Below, in pieces: positions 52,345 to 61,081 of a DNA stretch of 64,000 nucleotides (the stretch's first letter is position 1; each line of letters opens with the position of its first letter). The notes under the pieces were generated by a model. The model was not told the DNA's origin. It ran no database searches and saw only the letters and a list, made by a program, of their open reading frames with translations. Both the position numbers and the translations under genes were made by a program. The DNA is from Bacteroidales bacterium (lineage in GTDB: Bacteria > Bacteroidota > Bacteroidia > Bacteroidales > Lentimicrobiaceae): the NCBI GenBank assembly GCA_024636955.1, contig JAGXGB010000057.1:1-64000 (forward strand), written 5' to 3'.

Positions 52345-53490
52345 ATGATACCACGGACAGCAGAAATTGAATTGAAAAATCTGGCCGGTCAATTCAAAGC
52401 AGTTGCATTGAATGGTCCTCGTCAGTCGGGCAAAACTACACTTGTTAGGAAAGCATTCCCTAATAAAGCTTATGTCAGTCTGGAAAATCCTGATATAAGG
52501 AGTTATGCCCTCAATGATCCAAGGGGATTTCTTGCCAATTATCCCCAGGGCGCCATTTTTGATGAAGTGCAGCGTGCACCTGAATTGTTCTCCTACCTGC
52601 AGCAGGTACTGGATGAATCGCCTGAAAAAGGTGTTTTTATCCTGACAGGTTCCAATAATTTTCTATTACAGGAGAGTATTTCACAAAGTTTAGCCGGCAG
52701 AATTGCCTACCTTACACTACTTCCATTGTCACTTGCAGAAATTGGCGGATTGGAATCGGATATAAATCAAATGATTTTTAAAGGAGGATATCCTGTATTA
52801 TATGCCGAAAAGTCGGATCCGTCGAAATGGTTTCTGAATTACATCAGTACTTATGTGGAGAGGGATGTCAGGCAACTGAAAAATATTGTTGATTTAAGCA
52901 CTTTTGAGCGCTTTATACGCCTATGTGCCGGAAGAACAGGGCAATTGCTCAACATGAGCAGTCTGGCACTTGAAACTGGTGTGGATCAGAAGACCGTAGC
53001 TGCATGGTTGAGCGTACTGGAAACCAGTTTCATTCTGTTCAGGCTGCAACCGTACTATAAAAATTATAATAAACGTATGGTAAAAATGCCGAAGCTGTAT
53101 TTTTATGATACCGGATTAGCCTCTGCACTGCTTGGAATTGACAATGCTGCAATGCTTGAAATGCACCCTTTCAGGGGTAGTCTCTTTGAAAATTTTGTTG
53201 TGAACGAATTTTTGAAACAACGTCTTAACAGTGGTCTTTCCAATAATCTATTCTTTTGGAGAGACAGCACGGGTAATGAAATTGACCTGCTGATTGACCA
53301 GAAGCCTGATCTTTTACCAATTGAAATTAAATCAGGCAAAACAGTTACATCGGATTATTTTAAAGGGTTGAATTTCTGGAACAAGCTCACAGGAAACAAG
53401 GGCGGTAAGGTTGTATATGGCGGTGATATGCAACAAACTAGAAGCGACGGTATTTCAGTTGTGCCGTTGAAGGACCTAATTAGAGATTGA
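52345..53490 (+). CDS. AAA_14/DUF4143 ATPase
   Basis: This 381-residue protein has a P-loop (LNGPRQSGKTTL, 22-33), Walker B IFDEVQRAPEL, sensor LTGSNNFLL and the arm LAGRIAYLTLLPLSLAEI. The C-terminal DUF4143 domain contains FRGSLFENFVVNEFLKQR and a nuclease-like end, FWRDSTGNEIDLLI and PIEIKSGKTV, which follows the E-D-ExK pattern of PD-(D/E)XK folds. Such proteins occur in many copies in anaerobic Bacteroidota; their role is not established. It is flanked downstream by a RAYT relic. Confidence 0.9.
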   Translation: MIPRTAEIELKNLAGQFKAVALNGPRQSGKTTLVRKAFPNKAYVSLENPDIRSYALNDPRGFLANYPQGAIFDEVQRAPELFSYLQQVLDESPEKGVFILTGSNNFLLQESISQSLAGRIAYLTLLPLSLAEIGGLESDINQMIFKGGYPVLYAEKSDPSKWFLNYISTYVERDVRQLKNIVDLSTFERFIRLCAGRTGQLLNMSSLALETGVDQKTVAAWLSVLETSFILFRLQPYYKNYNKRMVKMPKLYFYDTGLASALLGIDNAAMLEMHPFRGSLFENFVVNEFLKQRLNSGLSNNLFFWRDSTGNEIDLLIDQKPDLLPIEIKSGKTVTSDYFKGLNFWNKLTGNKGGKVVYGGDMQQTRSDGISVVPLKDLIRD

Positions 53491-53500
53491 GAGACCATTG

Positions 53501-53567
53501 ATCGTAATGCCCAACCATTTTCATTGTATTGTTAAAAACGTTGGTAACGGGCCCGGTTGTCTGCCAC
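53501..53567 (+). pseudogene. Relic fragment of a RAYT transposase
   Basis: Bases 53501-53549 repeat, with a few changes, the stretch 53811-53859 inside the intact RAYT, encoding VMPNHFHCIV and KNVGN. It is followed by a decayed GGGCCCGG/GTCTGCC stretch like the REP hairpin. Only this piece remains, directly after the ATPase stop codon. Confidence 0.75.
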
Positions 53568-53582
53568 AATAATAATTAAAAT

Positions 53583-54320
53583 ATGAACAAATACGATCCC
53601 CAAAAACATCACCGCAGATCCATTCGCCTGAAAGGATTTGATTATTCGCAGGCCGGATTATATTTCATTACCATTTGCACACAGGATAGAGAATATTTTT
53701 TTGGCAAAATTGCGAATGGTGAAATGATATTGAATGATGCAGGGCATATGATTGAAAAATGGTATTACGAATTGGAAAACAAATATCCGGATATAAAATG
53801 CCATGAAATGATCGTGATGCCCAACCATTTTCATTGTATTGTTGAAAATGTCGGTAACGCCCCCGTTGAGGCCGACCCCACGGGTGCGGTAGGGGCAGAC
53901 CTACGTGTCTGCCCCATTAACAATATTGATAATCGCATTAACAATTTTAATAATGGTATTGAAAATTTTGATGCGGATATAACACCATTGCCATTGATGG
54001 GGGTAACACCGTTGTTGGAACAACCAACATTATTAATTGAACAACCGGAACAACCCACATTATTATCGCAATCACAACCAGTAGAGGGCGAACACGGAGG
54101 TTCGCCCCTACATCGGGTGGTTCAATGGTTTAAAACCATGTCGACCAACGAATATATACGGGGCGTTAAACAACTGGGTTGGGCAAAATTTAACGGTAAA
54201 TTATGGCAACGCAATTATTGGGAACACGTAATTCGTAATGAACCTGAATTTCATCGAATTTCAGATTACATCATCAATAATCCGAAAAAATGGAAAGGTG
54301 ATAAATTTTACAACAAATAA
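53583..54320 (+). CDS. REP-associated tyrosine transposase (RAYT, Y1_Tnp)
   Basis: The 245-residue protein opens with HRRSIRLKGFDYSQAGLYFITICTQ (residues 10-34), has the HUH-type metal motif MPNHFHCI (His82, His84) and the C-terminal WQRNYWEHVIRN with the likely catalytic Tyr212, followed by SDYIINNPKKW. This is the RAYT branch of IS200/IS605-type transposases, thought to spread REP hairpins. Residues of about 93-170 form an insertion relative to usual RAYTs (Pro/Thr/Gln/Leu-rich), encoded by DNA that itself contains two REP-like hairpins. The frame stays open, so it may be functional. Confidence 0.88.
   Translation: MNKYDPQKHHRRSIRLKGFDYSQAGLYFITICTQDREYFFGKIANGEMILNDAGHMIEKWYYELENKYPDIKCHEMIVMPNHFHCIVENVGNAPVEADPTGAVGADLRVCPINNIDNRINNFNNGIENFDADITPLPLMGVTPLLEQPTLLIEQPEQPTLLSQSQPVEGEHGGSPLHRVVQWFKTMSTNEYIRGVKQLGWAKFNGKLWQRNYWEHVIRNEPEFHRISDYIINNPKKWKGDKFYNK
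53892..53915. repeat. REP-like hairpin inside the RAYT frame (1)
   Basis: GGGGCAGAC and GTCTGCCCC form a nine-base stem with a six-base loop CTACGT. It is typical of REP palindromes linked to RAYT genes and lies within the coding insertion. Confidence 0.82.
54081..54111. repeat. REP-like hairpin inside the RAYT frame (2)
   Basis: GGGCGAAC (54086-54093) pairs with GTTCGCCC (54100-54107), and GTAG/CTAC extends the stem past a one-base bulge. The sequence differs from the first hairpin, as if two REP subtypes were captured. Confidence 0.82.
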
Positions 54321-54401
54321 ATATCCCTAAAAGGAATGCTGTTAAATTTCACAATAATCCCCCTGATTAGAATGGCGATAATTTTAATCCTATAAAAGGC
54401 A

Positions 54402-55310
54402 TTATTTACGAAAAATTGCTCGCTTCCTCAGTCTTAGAGATGTTGTATTAACTAACAGTACACCCACAATTACCAGAGCAACAAAAATTACGAATCCCGG
54501 TTTAAAATGCTCGCCGTCTGCTATTCCCCAAAGCAAAGCAATTATGGGAATAAAATAGGTTACTGATGAGGCAAACACCGCACTGGTCATTTGGATGACA
54601 CGATTAAAAAGCATCAGGGCAACTCCCGTTCCGACTATGGCGAGTATGGATATATATGCTAATCCTTCAAGTGCTTTTGGATGATCACCCATGGTGTGTA
54701 CGAAGGGCGTTAATGTAAGCAGGTAAATTGCGGTTAAAGGTCCAATGGTAAAGAAAGCCATTGCTGTTATGGTTACCGGGTGTATTTTACTCAGGTATGC
54801 TTTTATGAGGTTTACATTAACAGCATAACATGCAGCTGCGATAACTATAAGCATGGCATAGCCCAGATTAAATGAAAAATTGCCAGAACCGCTTACACTT
54901 ACCAATCCTGCGGCACCAACTAAACCTAAAAGAACACCTGCTATGTTAAACCATTTTGGGCGCAATTTAAAAAAGATCATGCCGGCAATTAGCGTAAATA
55001 GGGGTGTTAATGAATTTAGTATTCCGGCAAGTGAACTGTCAATACCTTTCTGAGCTGCGGCAAAAAGAAACGCAGGTGCCAGACTGCCAACAATCCCTAC
55101 TACGGCAAATAAGATCCAGTAGTGCATTGTAAAACCTTTGAGGCGTTTCAAAGCAAATGGCAAAAGAAAGAGCCAGGTTATAACCACGCGCAGAGCACCA
55201 ACTTCATTACTGGTAAATACCTCAAGGCCCCTCTTTATAAGTATGAACGAACTACCCCAGGTGAGGGCCAGGAAAAATAAAACTAAATAGGGGAACCAGG
55301 GTTTGTTCAT
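54402..55310 (-). CDS. EamA-family (DMT) transporter
   Basis: A ten-helix permease with two EamA repeats. The first begins FLALTWGSSFILIKRGLEVF, and the second covers AYLSKIHPVTITAMAFFTIGPL onward, ending FVALVIVGVLLVNTTSLRL. It exports or imports small metabolites; the substrate is unknown. I start at MNKPWFPYLVL (55310), which puts the first helix at the N-terminus; an upstream ATG at 55355 would add 15 residues. Confidence 0.9.
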   Translation of the reverse strand: MNKPWFPYLVLFFLALTWGSSFILIKRGLEVFTSNEVGALRVVITWLFLLPFALKRLKGFTMHYWILFAVVGIVGSLAPAFLFAAAQKGIDSSLAGILNSLTPLFTLIAGMIFFKLRPKWFNIAGVLLGLVGAAGLVSVSGSGNFSFNLGYAMLIVIAAACYAVNVNLIKAYLSKIHPVTITAMAFFTIGPLTAIYLLTLTPFVHTMGDHPKALEGLAYISILAIVGTGVALMLFNRVIQMTSAVFASSVTYFIPIIALLWGIADGEHFKPGFVIFVALVIVGVLLVNTTSLRLRKRAIFRK

Positions 55311-55549
55311 AAAAAGTTGATAGGTCAGCAGGTCATCTGTTAACGATAATGGCAAATTAATTAGGTCCGATAGATTGTTGGTTAATTAAGGCATTTAAAC
55401 TTCTACAAAAATAGATAAACAAACGTTCATAATTAAAGATTTATATTTGTGCTATATATGCTGAATATTTTACAGGGAATCCTTTAGGTAAATTTGCTGA
55501 AATGTTCCTGATGGCAATGATTGCATTGAAAAAGTTAGTTGGTTGCAAT

Positions 55550-55600
55550 GAAATAGTGAGTTGAAATAGTGAGTTGTTTGCATTGAAATGGTAAGTTGAT
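55550..55600 (+). repeat. Short GAAATAGTGAGTTG repeats
   Basis: GAAATAGTGAGTT is present twice in tandem (about 55550-55575) and a third time as GAAATGGTAAGTTG (about 55585-55598), ending 15 bases before the AlkZ-like gene. The rest of the 55356-55614 gap holds nothing else recognisable. Confidence 0.5.
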
Positions 55601-55614
55601 ATAAATTAAAGTGG

Positions 55615-56703
55615 ATGAGTACAATTGGATTAAGAAGACTTTTAAGTCAGCACGTTTCAGTAAACCGTCTGAGCACTGTAACTGAGGTAGTTTCATGGAT
55701 GGGAGCAATACAGGCTCAGGATCTTAACAGTGCAAAATGGGCAATCGGTGTGAGGTTGCCCGGTGCGACAGTACAAATGGTGGAAGATGCAATTAGCGAG
55801 GGCGAGATTATTCGCACACATCTTATGCGCCCTACCTGGCATATAGTTTCGGCCGATGACTATCTGGCTATACTGAAACTGACAGCTCCAAATATATTGT
55901 CTTCATTAACATCACGAAGGAAACAATTAGAGCTTGATGAAACATTCTTTAAAAAGAGTAATCCTGCGCTTGAGTGGATTTTGCGCGATGGAAACCATCT
56001 TACCCGCGAAGAACTAATGAAAGAATTGTCGATGACAATCCCACATATCGACAGTTCGCGAATGAACCATATTCTTTTACAGGCTGAACTTAACGGACTT
56101 ATATGTAGTGGAAAGATCAAGGACAACCAGCATTCCTTTGCACTTCTCGAGGAAAGATTTCAGGCAAGGAAGATTAAACGTGAATTCAACAAGAGCGAAG
56201 CTTTAATGCTGCTTGCCTATAAATACTTCAACAGTCATGGCCCTGCAACATTAAATGATTTTAACTGGTGGTCAGGGTTAACTATGGGTGATTGCCGGGT
56301 AGCGCTTGAACTTGTGAAAGATAAGTTACTTTCTGAAAAAATCGACTCTGCAACATACTGGTTCACTGAACCAACAGAAGAAATGGTACTTAGAGAGAAC
56401 CAGCTTTTTCTCTTGCCTGCATTCGATGAGTTTATCATCAGCTACAAGGACAGATCAGCGGTGCTAAAATATGAGGATAGCACAAAAACAGTATCCAGCA
56501 ACGGGGTATTCCGTCCGGTGATAGTTTATGAAGGGCAGGTAATAGGTTTATGGAATAAAACATTGAAAAAGGGAAAAATTGAAATTTCCACTGATTATTT
56601 CATAAAACCGGATAAGAACATAAAGGAACAAGTTTCAGAGGCTGGTCTGGATTATGCATTATTTACCGGCACCTCCTCGCCAAAAACCAACAAAGCACAT
56701 TAA
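55615..56703 (+). CDS. AlkZ-like winged-helix DNA-binding protein (HTH_42)
   Basis: A 362-residue HTH_42 protein. The N-terminal tandem winged-helix region carries GAIQAQDLNSAKW (Gln33, Gln35), matching the QxQ motif of AlkZ glycosylases that open interstrand crosslinks. EIIRTHLMRPTWHIVSADDY and the late PAFDEFIISYKDRSAV complete the signature. It may remove bulky alkyl adducts; activity is not proven for this subgroup. Confidence 0.85.
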   Translation: MSTIGLRRLLSQHVSVNRLSTVTEVVSWMGAIQAQDLNSAKWAIGVRLPGATVQMVEDAISEGEIIRTHLMRPTWHIVSADDYLAILKLTAPNILSSLTSRRKQLELDETFFKKSNPALEWILRDGNHLTREELMKELSMTIPHIDSSRMNHILLQAELNGLICSGKIKDNQHSFALLEERFQARKIKREFNKSEALMLLAYKYFNSHGPATLNDFNWWSGLTMGDCRVALELVKDKLLSEKIDSATYWFTEPTEEMVLRENQLFLLPAFDEFIISYKDRSAVLKYEDSTKTVSSNGVFRPVIVYEGQVIGLWNKTLKKGKIEISTDYFIKPDKNIKEQVSEAGLDYALFTGTSSPKTNKAH

Positions 56704-56741
56704 TAGAGAAACTCTTTACTTTTTACTTTAGCCCTTAGCCT

Positions 56742-56766
56742 CGGTCCCCGAGTTTTTATCGAGGGG
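56742..56766 (-). repeat. Dispersed copy of the CGGTCCCCGAG repeat
   Basis: These 25 bases are the exact reverse complement of 50453-50477. They lie in a stretch of TTAGCC-type units (about 56728-56800) between two genes, showing that the repeat also travels away from the GIY-YIG unit. Confidence 0.8.
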
Positions 56767-56859
56767 TTAGCCTTTAGCCCTTTAGCCCTTAGCCTTTAAT
56801 CTTAAAGTAATCTGGTGGTTTAGATTGTTAATTTCTCTTAACCCTTTAAACCCGAAGCA

Positions 56860-57552
56860 ATGAAAATAGGAATCTTAGGAACCGGAACAGTGGGCCAGAC
56901 ACTGGCCTCAAGGCTGGCAGAATTAGGCCATGAAGTTGTAATTGGCACCCGCAATGTAGAAGAAAAACTTGCAAGTGAAAGTAAGGACATGTATGGGAAT
57001 CCTCCCTTTAAGGAATGGCAAAAAGAGCACGGAAATATACGGCTGGTTAAATTCAGTGAAGCCGCAGAATTTGGTGAAGTAATCATTAATGCTACTAAGG
57101 GTGGCTCTTCTATAGATGTATTAAAGCAGGCAGGGGAGAATACATTAAATAACAAGGTGCTGGTTGATATTGGCAATCCCCTTGATGCGTCAAAAGGTAT
57201 GCCTCCATCATTATTACCTGAACTCTCAAATACCAGTTCGCTGGGTGAGCAAATACAATCGAGCTTCCCACAGGCCAAGGTGGTAAAGACACTTAATACT
57301 ATGTGGGCTGGCATAATGGTAAATCCGCAAATGGTGAACAACGGTGACCACACAAATTTTATTTGTGGAAATGACGAGGAAGCAAAGCAAACAGTAAGAA
57401 AGTTACTCACCGGAATGGGCTGGAAGGATGAAAACATACTCGACCTGGGAGATATTTCATCATCAAGGGGTGTTGAGTCATTTTTACCGACATGGCTCAG
57501 GATCATGAATTCTAAACAATCAGCAGCTTTTAATTTAAGAATTGTTGAGTAA
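56860..57552 (+). CDS. NADPH-dependent F420 reductase-like protein
   Basis: A 230-residue Rossmann protein: KIGILGTGTVGQTLASRLAE (2-21, GxGxxG) and VVIGTRN bind NADP(H), and later blocks VVKTLNTMWAGIMVNP and FICGNDEEAKQTV match the F420-oxidoreductase-like family. F420 use is unlikely in this phylum, so another electron acceptor is probable. The C-terminus retains DLGDISSSRGVES as in the family. Confidence 0.85.
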   Translation: MKIGILGTGTVGQTLASRLAELGHEVVIGTRNVEEKLASESKDMYGNPPFKEWQKEHGNIRLVKFSEAAEFGEVIINATKGGSSIDVLKQAGENTLNNKVLVDIGNPLDASKGMPPSLLPELSNTSSLGEQIQSSFPQAKVVKTLNTMWAGIMVNPQMVNNGDHTNFICGNDEEAKQTVRKLLTGMGWKDENILDLGDISSSRGVESFLPTWLRIMNSKQSAAFNLRIVE

Positions 57553-57628
57553 TTTTGTTTACAATTCTTGATTCAGTATTTCCTTATAATTTGGTAATTC
57601 TTGCGGGGTTATAACTATTATCAGGTTT

Positions 57629-57711
57629 AACCTGTTTTGAGGAATTACTTTTTGCCGAGGTATAACGGTTTTAATAACCTGTTTTGAGGAATTACTTTTT
57701 ACGGAGGTATA
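57629..57711 (+). repeat. Tandem 36-bp repeats ahead of the aldehyde dehydrogenase gene
   Basis: Two units (57629-57664 and 57676-57711), starting AACCTGTTTTGAGG and ending GAGGTATA, differ at about two bases and are 47 bases apart start to start. A degenerate third half (AACTTGTTTAAG) follows near 57728. The array ends about 60 bases before the ATG. Confidence 0.7.
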
Positions 57712-57773
57712 CTATTATCAGGTTTTAACTTGTTTAAGTAATTACAATTTTCTGGGTTTAAAGATTAAGTTTG

Positions 57774-59192
57774 ATGGAAAGCACAAAAATTTTCCTGGCG
57801 GGCAAGTTTATAGAAACCAGCCGAACTCTAAAGGTATATTATCCTTATAACGGGGAAATATTTGCAACAACCTTCAAGGCAGGGAAGGAGGAGCTGGAAA
57901 CTGCAATTGTTGCAGCGGGGAAGGTTAAATCGGAGCTTAAGTCAATGCCTTCATACCGGCGTAGTGAGATACTGCTGCATACCCGAAACAGGCTTCTGGA
58001 GATGAAAGAGACTTTTGCCAGAACTATTTCAGCTGAATCAGGCAAACCTATTAAGAATGCAAGGGCAGAAGTCGATAGAAGTATAGGCATATTCACTGTT
58101 GCAGCTGAGGAGGCAAAACGACTTCCAGCTGAGTACATGAGTATCGACTGGACTCCTTCGGGCGCGGGGCGTGAAGCCATAGTTAAATACTTCTCTGTAG
58201 GAATTGTTGCCGGTATATCGCCATTTAATTTTCCGTTGAACCTTGCAGTTCATAAAATAGCGCCCGCCATAGCAGCCGGGTGCCCTATGATATTGAAACC
58301 ATCTTCAACTACACCGCTTTCCACTTTGCTGTTAGCATCGATTATTGCAGAAACTGATCTTCCGGCGGGAGCTCTCTCAATATTACCCATGGACCGTGAA
58401 ACCGGAAACCTGTTGGTTACTGATGAAAGGATTGCAATGCTATCATTCACCGGTTCACCTGAAGTAGGATGGAAAATGAAGGAGCAGTCGGGTAAGAAAA
58501 AAGTAGTGCTTGAGCTTGGTGGTAATGCCGGAATCATTGTGTCAGATGAGTGTGATATGGTAGATGCTTTGCCGAAATGTGTCAACAGTTCGTTCACCTA
58601 TGCCGGGCAAACATGCATACATGCACAGCGGATATTTGTTCAGGAAAAACGGTTTGATGAATTCATTAAACGTTTTAAGGAGGCAGCAGATAATTTGTTA
58701 GTGGGTGATCCTCAGGGAGATAATACCGACATGTCAGTTATGATTGATGAGAAAAATGCTCTCAGGGTTGAAGAATGGGTTAAAGAAGCTGCTGATGGCG
58801 GAGCCAGGATTTTGGCAGGAGGTAAAAGGATTAAGAACCTGTTTCAGCCTACAATACTCACAGGCACTAAGAATGGAATGAAAGTATGCAGCGAGGAAGT
58901 GTTTGGACCGGTTGTTTCTATTGAGCCTTACAATACTTTTGATGATGCAATCAGTATGATTAATGATAGCCGGTTTGGATTGCAGGCTGGCGTATTCACC
59001 AACAGAATAGATGAAATGAACAAAGCGTTTAATGAAATAGAGGTTGGTGGTGTGATATTAAACGATGGTCCTACATTCAGGGCTGACCATATGCCTTACG
59101 GTGGTGTAAAAGATTCAGGATTTGGAAGGGAAGGCGTTAAATACGCAATTTACGATATGATGGAGCCCCGGGTACTTGTTAAGCCGGTTTAG
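57774..59192 (+). CDS. Aldehyde dehydrogenase family protein
   Basis: A 472-residue ALDH-superfamily enzyme with SPFNFPLNLAVHKIAPA, KPSSTTPLS, LSFTGSPEVGW (NAD binding), ELGGNAG (Glu247) and the catalytic Cys281 in AGQTCIHAQR. The N-terminus is of the class with short leader (KIFLAGKF). The substrate is not deducible. The start is ATG 57774; a TTG one codon earlier is not needed. Confidence 0.92.
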   Translation: MESTKIFLAGKFIETSRTLKVYYPYNGEIFATTFKAGKEELETAIVAAGKVKSELKSMPSYRRSEILLHTRNRLLEMKETFARTISAESGKPIKNARAEVDRSIGIFTVAAEEAKRLPAEYMSIDWTPSGAGREAIVKYFSVGIVAGISPFNFPLNLAVHKIAPAIAAGCPMILKPSSTTPLSTLLLASIIAETDLPAGALSILPMDRETGNLLVTDERIAMLSFTGSPEVGWKMKEQSGKKKVVLELGGNAGIIVSDECDMVDALPKCVNSSFTYAGQTCIHAQRIFVQEKRFDEFIKRFKEAADNLLVGDPQGDNTDMSVMIDEKNALRVEEWVKEAADGGARILAGGKRIKNLFQPTILTGTKNGMKVCSEEVFGPVVSIEPYNTFDDAISMINDSRFGLQAGVFTNRIDEMNKAFNEIEVGGVILNDGPTFRADHMPYGGVKDSGFGREGVKYAIYDMMEPRVLVKPV

Positions 59193-59294
59193 TTAAAATA
59201 ATTTACTATAGGATTTTGTGGTTAAGTGCCTGAACCATAGGATACTAATTCGACAAGATTGGGTTTATTGATATTACCGGCGAAAAATAATCAG

Positions 59295-59324
59295 TTGGAA
59301 TTGGAATATTTTTAGTTATTTTTG
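59295..59324 (+). promoter_or_regulatory. Promoter of the ECF sigma gene: TTG-N19-TATTTTTG
   Basis: TTG (59295-59297) and TATTTTTG (59317-59324) are 19 bases apart, the canonical pattern, and lie 27 bases before the start codon at 59351. Confidence 0.75.
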
Positions 59325-59350
59325 TTATTGAAAATTCCAACCAATCATTA

Positions 59351-59935
59351 ATGACTGAGGCCGATAAGCTGGTAGTAATTGCCTTCCAACAAGGAGACTA
59401 TAAAGTCTTCGAACTTGTATTTAAGGAGAATTACTCATCAATGGTGAGGACCGCAAGGCGTATACTTATTGATGTTGAACCATCGGAAGAAGTAATCCAG
59501 GATCTTTTTGTAAAATTATGGGAGAAACGTGACTCATTAGTTATAACTACCTCCCTGCCTGCATATCTGCATAAAGCAGTTACCAATCATGCTATAAACT
59601 ACTGGAAGTTCCAGAAAAAGACTGTCAGGTATCAGGATTACATTGGTTTTGAAATTGATGACTATCCTACTGAGGCCGCTGATGAGCCGTTACTTCACAA
59701 TGATCTCCAGAAAAAAATAAATGCCCTCATGAAGTCAATGCCTGAGAAGCGAAGAATTATATTTGAGATGAGTCGTTTTGAAGGACTTAAATACTGGCAG
59801 ATTGCACAACAATTAGGGATAAGCTTAAAAACAGTTGAATACCACATGATTGTTGCGCTTGATTTTATGCGGAAAAAACTCACTGACTATCTGCCTGTTT
59901 TACTGGGTTTTATGCTCTTGTGTAAAAATTTATAA
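59351..59935 (+). CDS. ECF-type RNA polymerase sigma factor
   Basis: A 194-residue Bacteroidota-type ECF sigma factor. Region 2 includes YKVFELVFKENYSSMVRTARRIL and SEEVIQDLFVKLWEKR; region 4 has MPEKRRIIFEMSRFEGLKYWQIAQQLGISLKTVEYHM (about 133-169). It probably controls the downstream FecR/STN genes and other targets in response to an outer signal. It lies 75 bases before the FecR gene. Confidence 0.94.
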   Translation: MTEADKLVVIAFQQGDYKVFELVFKENYSSMVRTARRILIDVEPSEEVIQDLFVKLWEKRDSLVITTSLPAYLHKAVTNHAINYWKFQKKTVRYQDYIGFEIDDYPTEAADEPLLHNDLQKKINALMKSMPEKRRIIFEMSRFEGLKYWQIAQQLGISLKTVEYHMIVALDFMRKKLTDYLPVLLGFMLLCKNL

Positions 59936-60010
59936 AAAAATGTGAGAATTACACTAGGGTAAAACCTGTGTTTTATTGTCTATTAGTCAAAGGAAAGAAT
60001 TTTAAACAGC

Positions 60011-61036
60011 ATGATCTTTAGCGTAAATACATATAAGCACCTGATAATCAAATATCTTCAAGGGGATGCCACTACGGCAGAACAGAAAAAGGTGGAGGAT
60101 TATATTGCTAAATCCGCAAGGAACAAGCAACTGTTTGAATCATACAGGGGGCTTTTATTCCTAACGCAGAAAAAGAAAATAGAATTCAATGCCGACCTGG
60201 CATGGGAAAAAGTTATAAATCGGATAACAGCCAATCAAAACTCTCCTGCAGGTAATGTTTCCAATGTTTTAGTAAAAACTTCAGGCAAACGATCCATATA
60301 CAATTATGCAGCTGCTGGCGTTGCTGCTGTTCTTGTGGTTGTGCTGGGGCTGGTATCTGTAATGAACAACGACACTGTGGAAATGAACAAGTTCACCACA
60401 GGCTTAAGCGTTTCTTCGCCGGAGTATCTGCCTGACGGTAGTAATGTTGTTTTAAATGCTAACACTATATTAAACTTTCCTAAGAAATTTGAAAAAGATG
60501 TCAGAGAAGTCTCTATTTTTGGAGAGGCATTTTTTGAAGTAAAGCCTGACCCGGCAAAACCTTTCATCATAAATGCATCAGGCCTTGAAATCAGGGTGCT
60601 TGGTACATCTTTCAATGTTGAAGCCTATCCGGGTAGTGATTTTGTTAAAGTTACTGTTAATACCGGCAAAGTTTTGGTGTATCCGGCAGGTACTAATTCC
60701 GGAATGGAAGAAAAGGCAGGCAGGGTGCTCACCGCTGGTGAAATTGCAACTTATAGCAAGAAATCAGGCATTTTACTCAAAAGTGTCAACGATGATCTTA
60801 ATGTGCTTAGCTGGAAAACAGGCGTGCTTACTTTTAAAGAAACCAGGCTTAGTGACGTTTTCAAAGCGTTTGAACAAAAATATCAGAAACAATTCATTAT
60901 TGTTGATTCTGCTATTCTTAACCAGCGCCTGACAGCCCGTTTTGAGAATCAATCATTAGAAGATGCCCTTGAGACACTTTCCTTGATCTTCAACCTGAAT
61001 ATTGAGAATAAAGAAAGCCATATCATGGTGCATTGA
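60011..61036 (+). CDS. FecR-family anti-sigma factor
   Basis: A 341-residue protein: a cytoplasmic N-terminal part (YLQGDATTAEQKKVEDYIAKS), one membrane helix near residues 97-117 (YAAAGVAAVLVVVLGLVSVM), a FecR beta domain (PDGSNVVLNANTILNFP, EAFFEVKPDPAKPFII, VLGTSFNVEAY) and a C-terminal DUF4974-type region (LSDVFKAFEQKY). It holds the adjacent sigma factor inactive and receives a signal in the periplasm. Confidence 0.93.
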   Translation: MIFSVNTYKHLIIKYLQGDATTAEQKKVEDYIAKSARNKQLFESYRGLLFLTQKKKIEFNADLAWEKVINRITANQNSPAGNVSNVLVKTSGKRSIYNYAAAGVAAVLVVVLGLVSVMNNDTVEMNKFTTGLSVSSPEYLPDGSNVVLNANTILNFPKKFEKDVREVSIFGEAFFEVKPDPAKPFIINASGLEIRVLGTSFNVEAYPGSDFVKVTVNTGKVLVYPAGTNSGMEEKAGRVLTAGEIATYSKKSGILLKSVNDDLNVLSWKTGVLTFKETRLSDVFKAFEQKYQKQFIIVDSAILNQRLTARFENQSLEDALETLSLIFNLNIENKESHIMVH

Positions 61037-61081
61037 ATGTAGTCAAGTAACCCTTTGTGGTAACCCAGACCCTATGCAACT

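Noticed and set aside
56838-57506. 222-codon minus-strand frame opposite the F420-reductase-like gene
   Set aside because: The plus-strand frame has GxGxxG and family blocks throughout; the minus frame has none.
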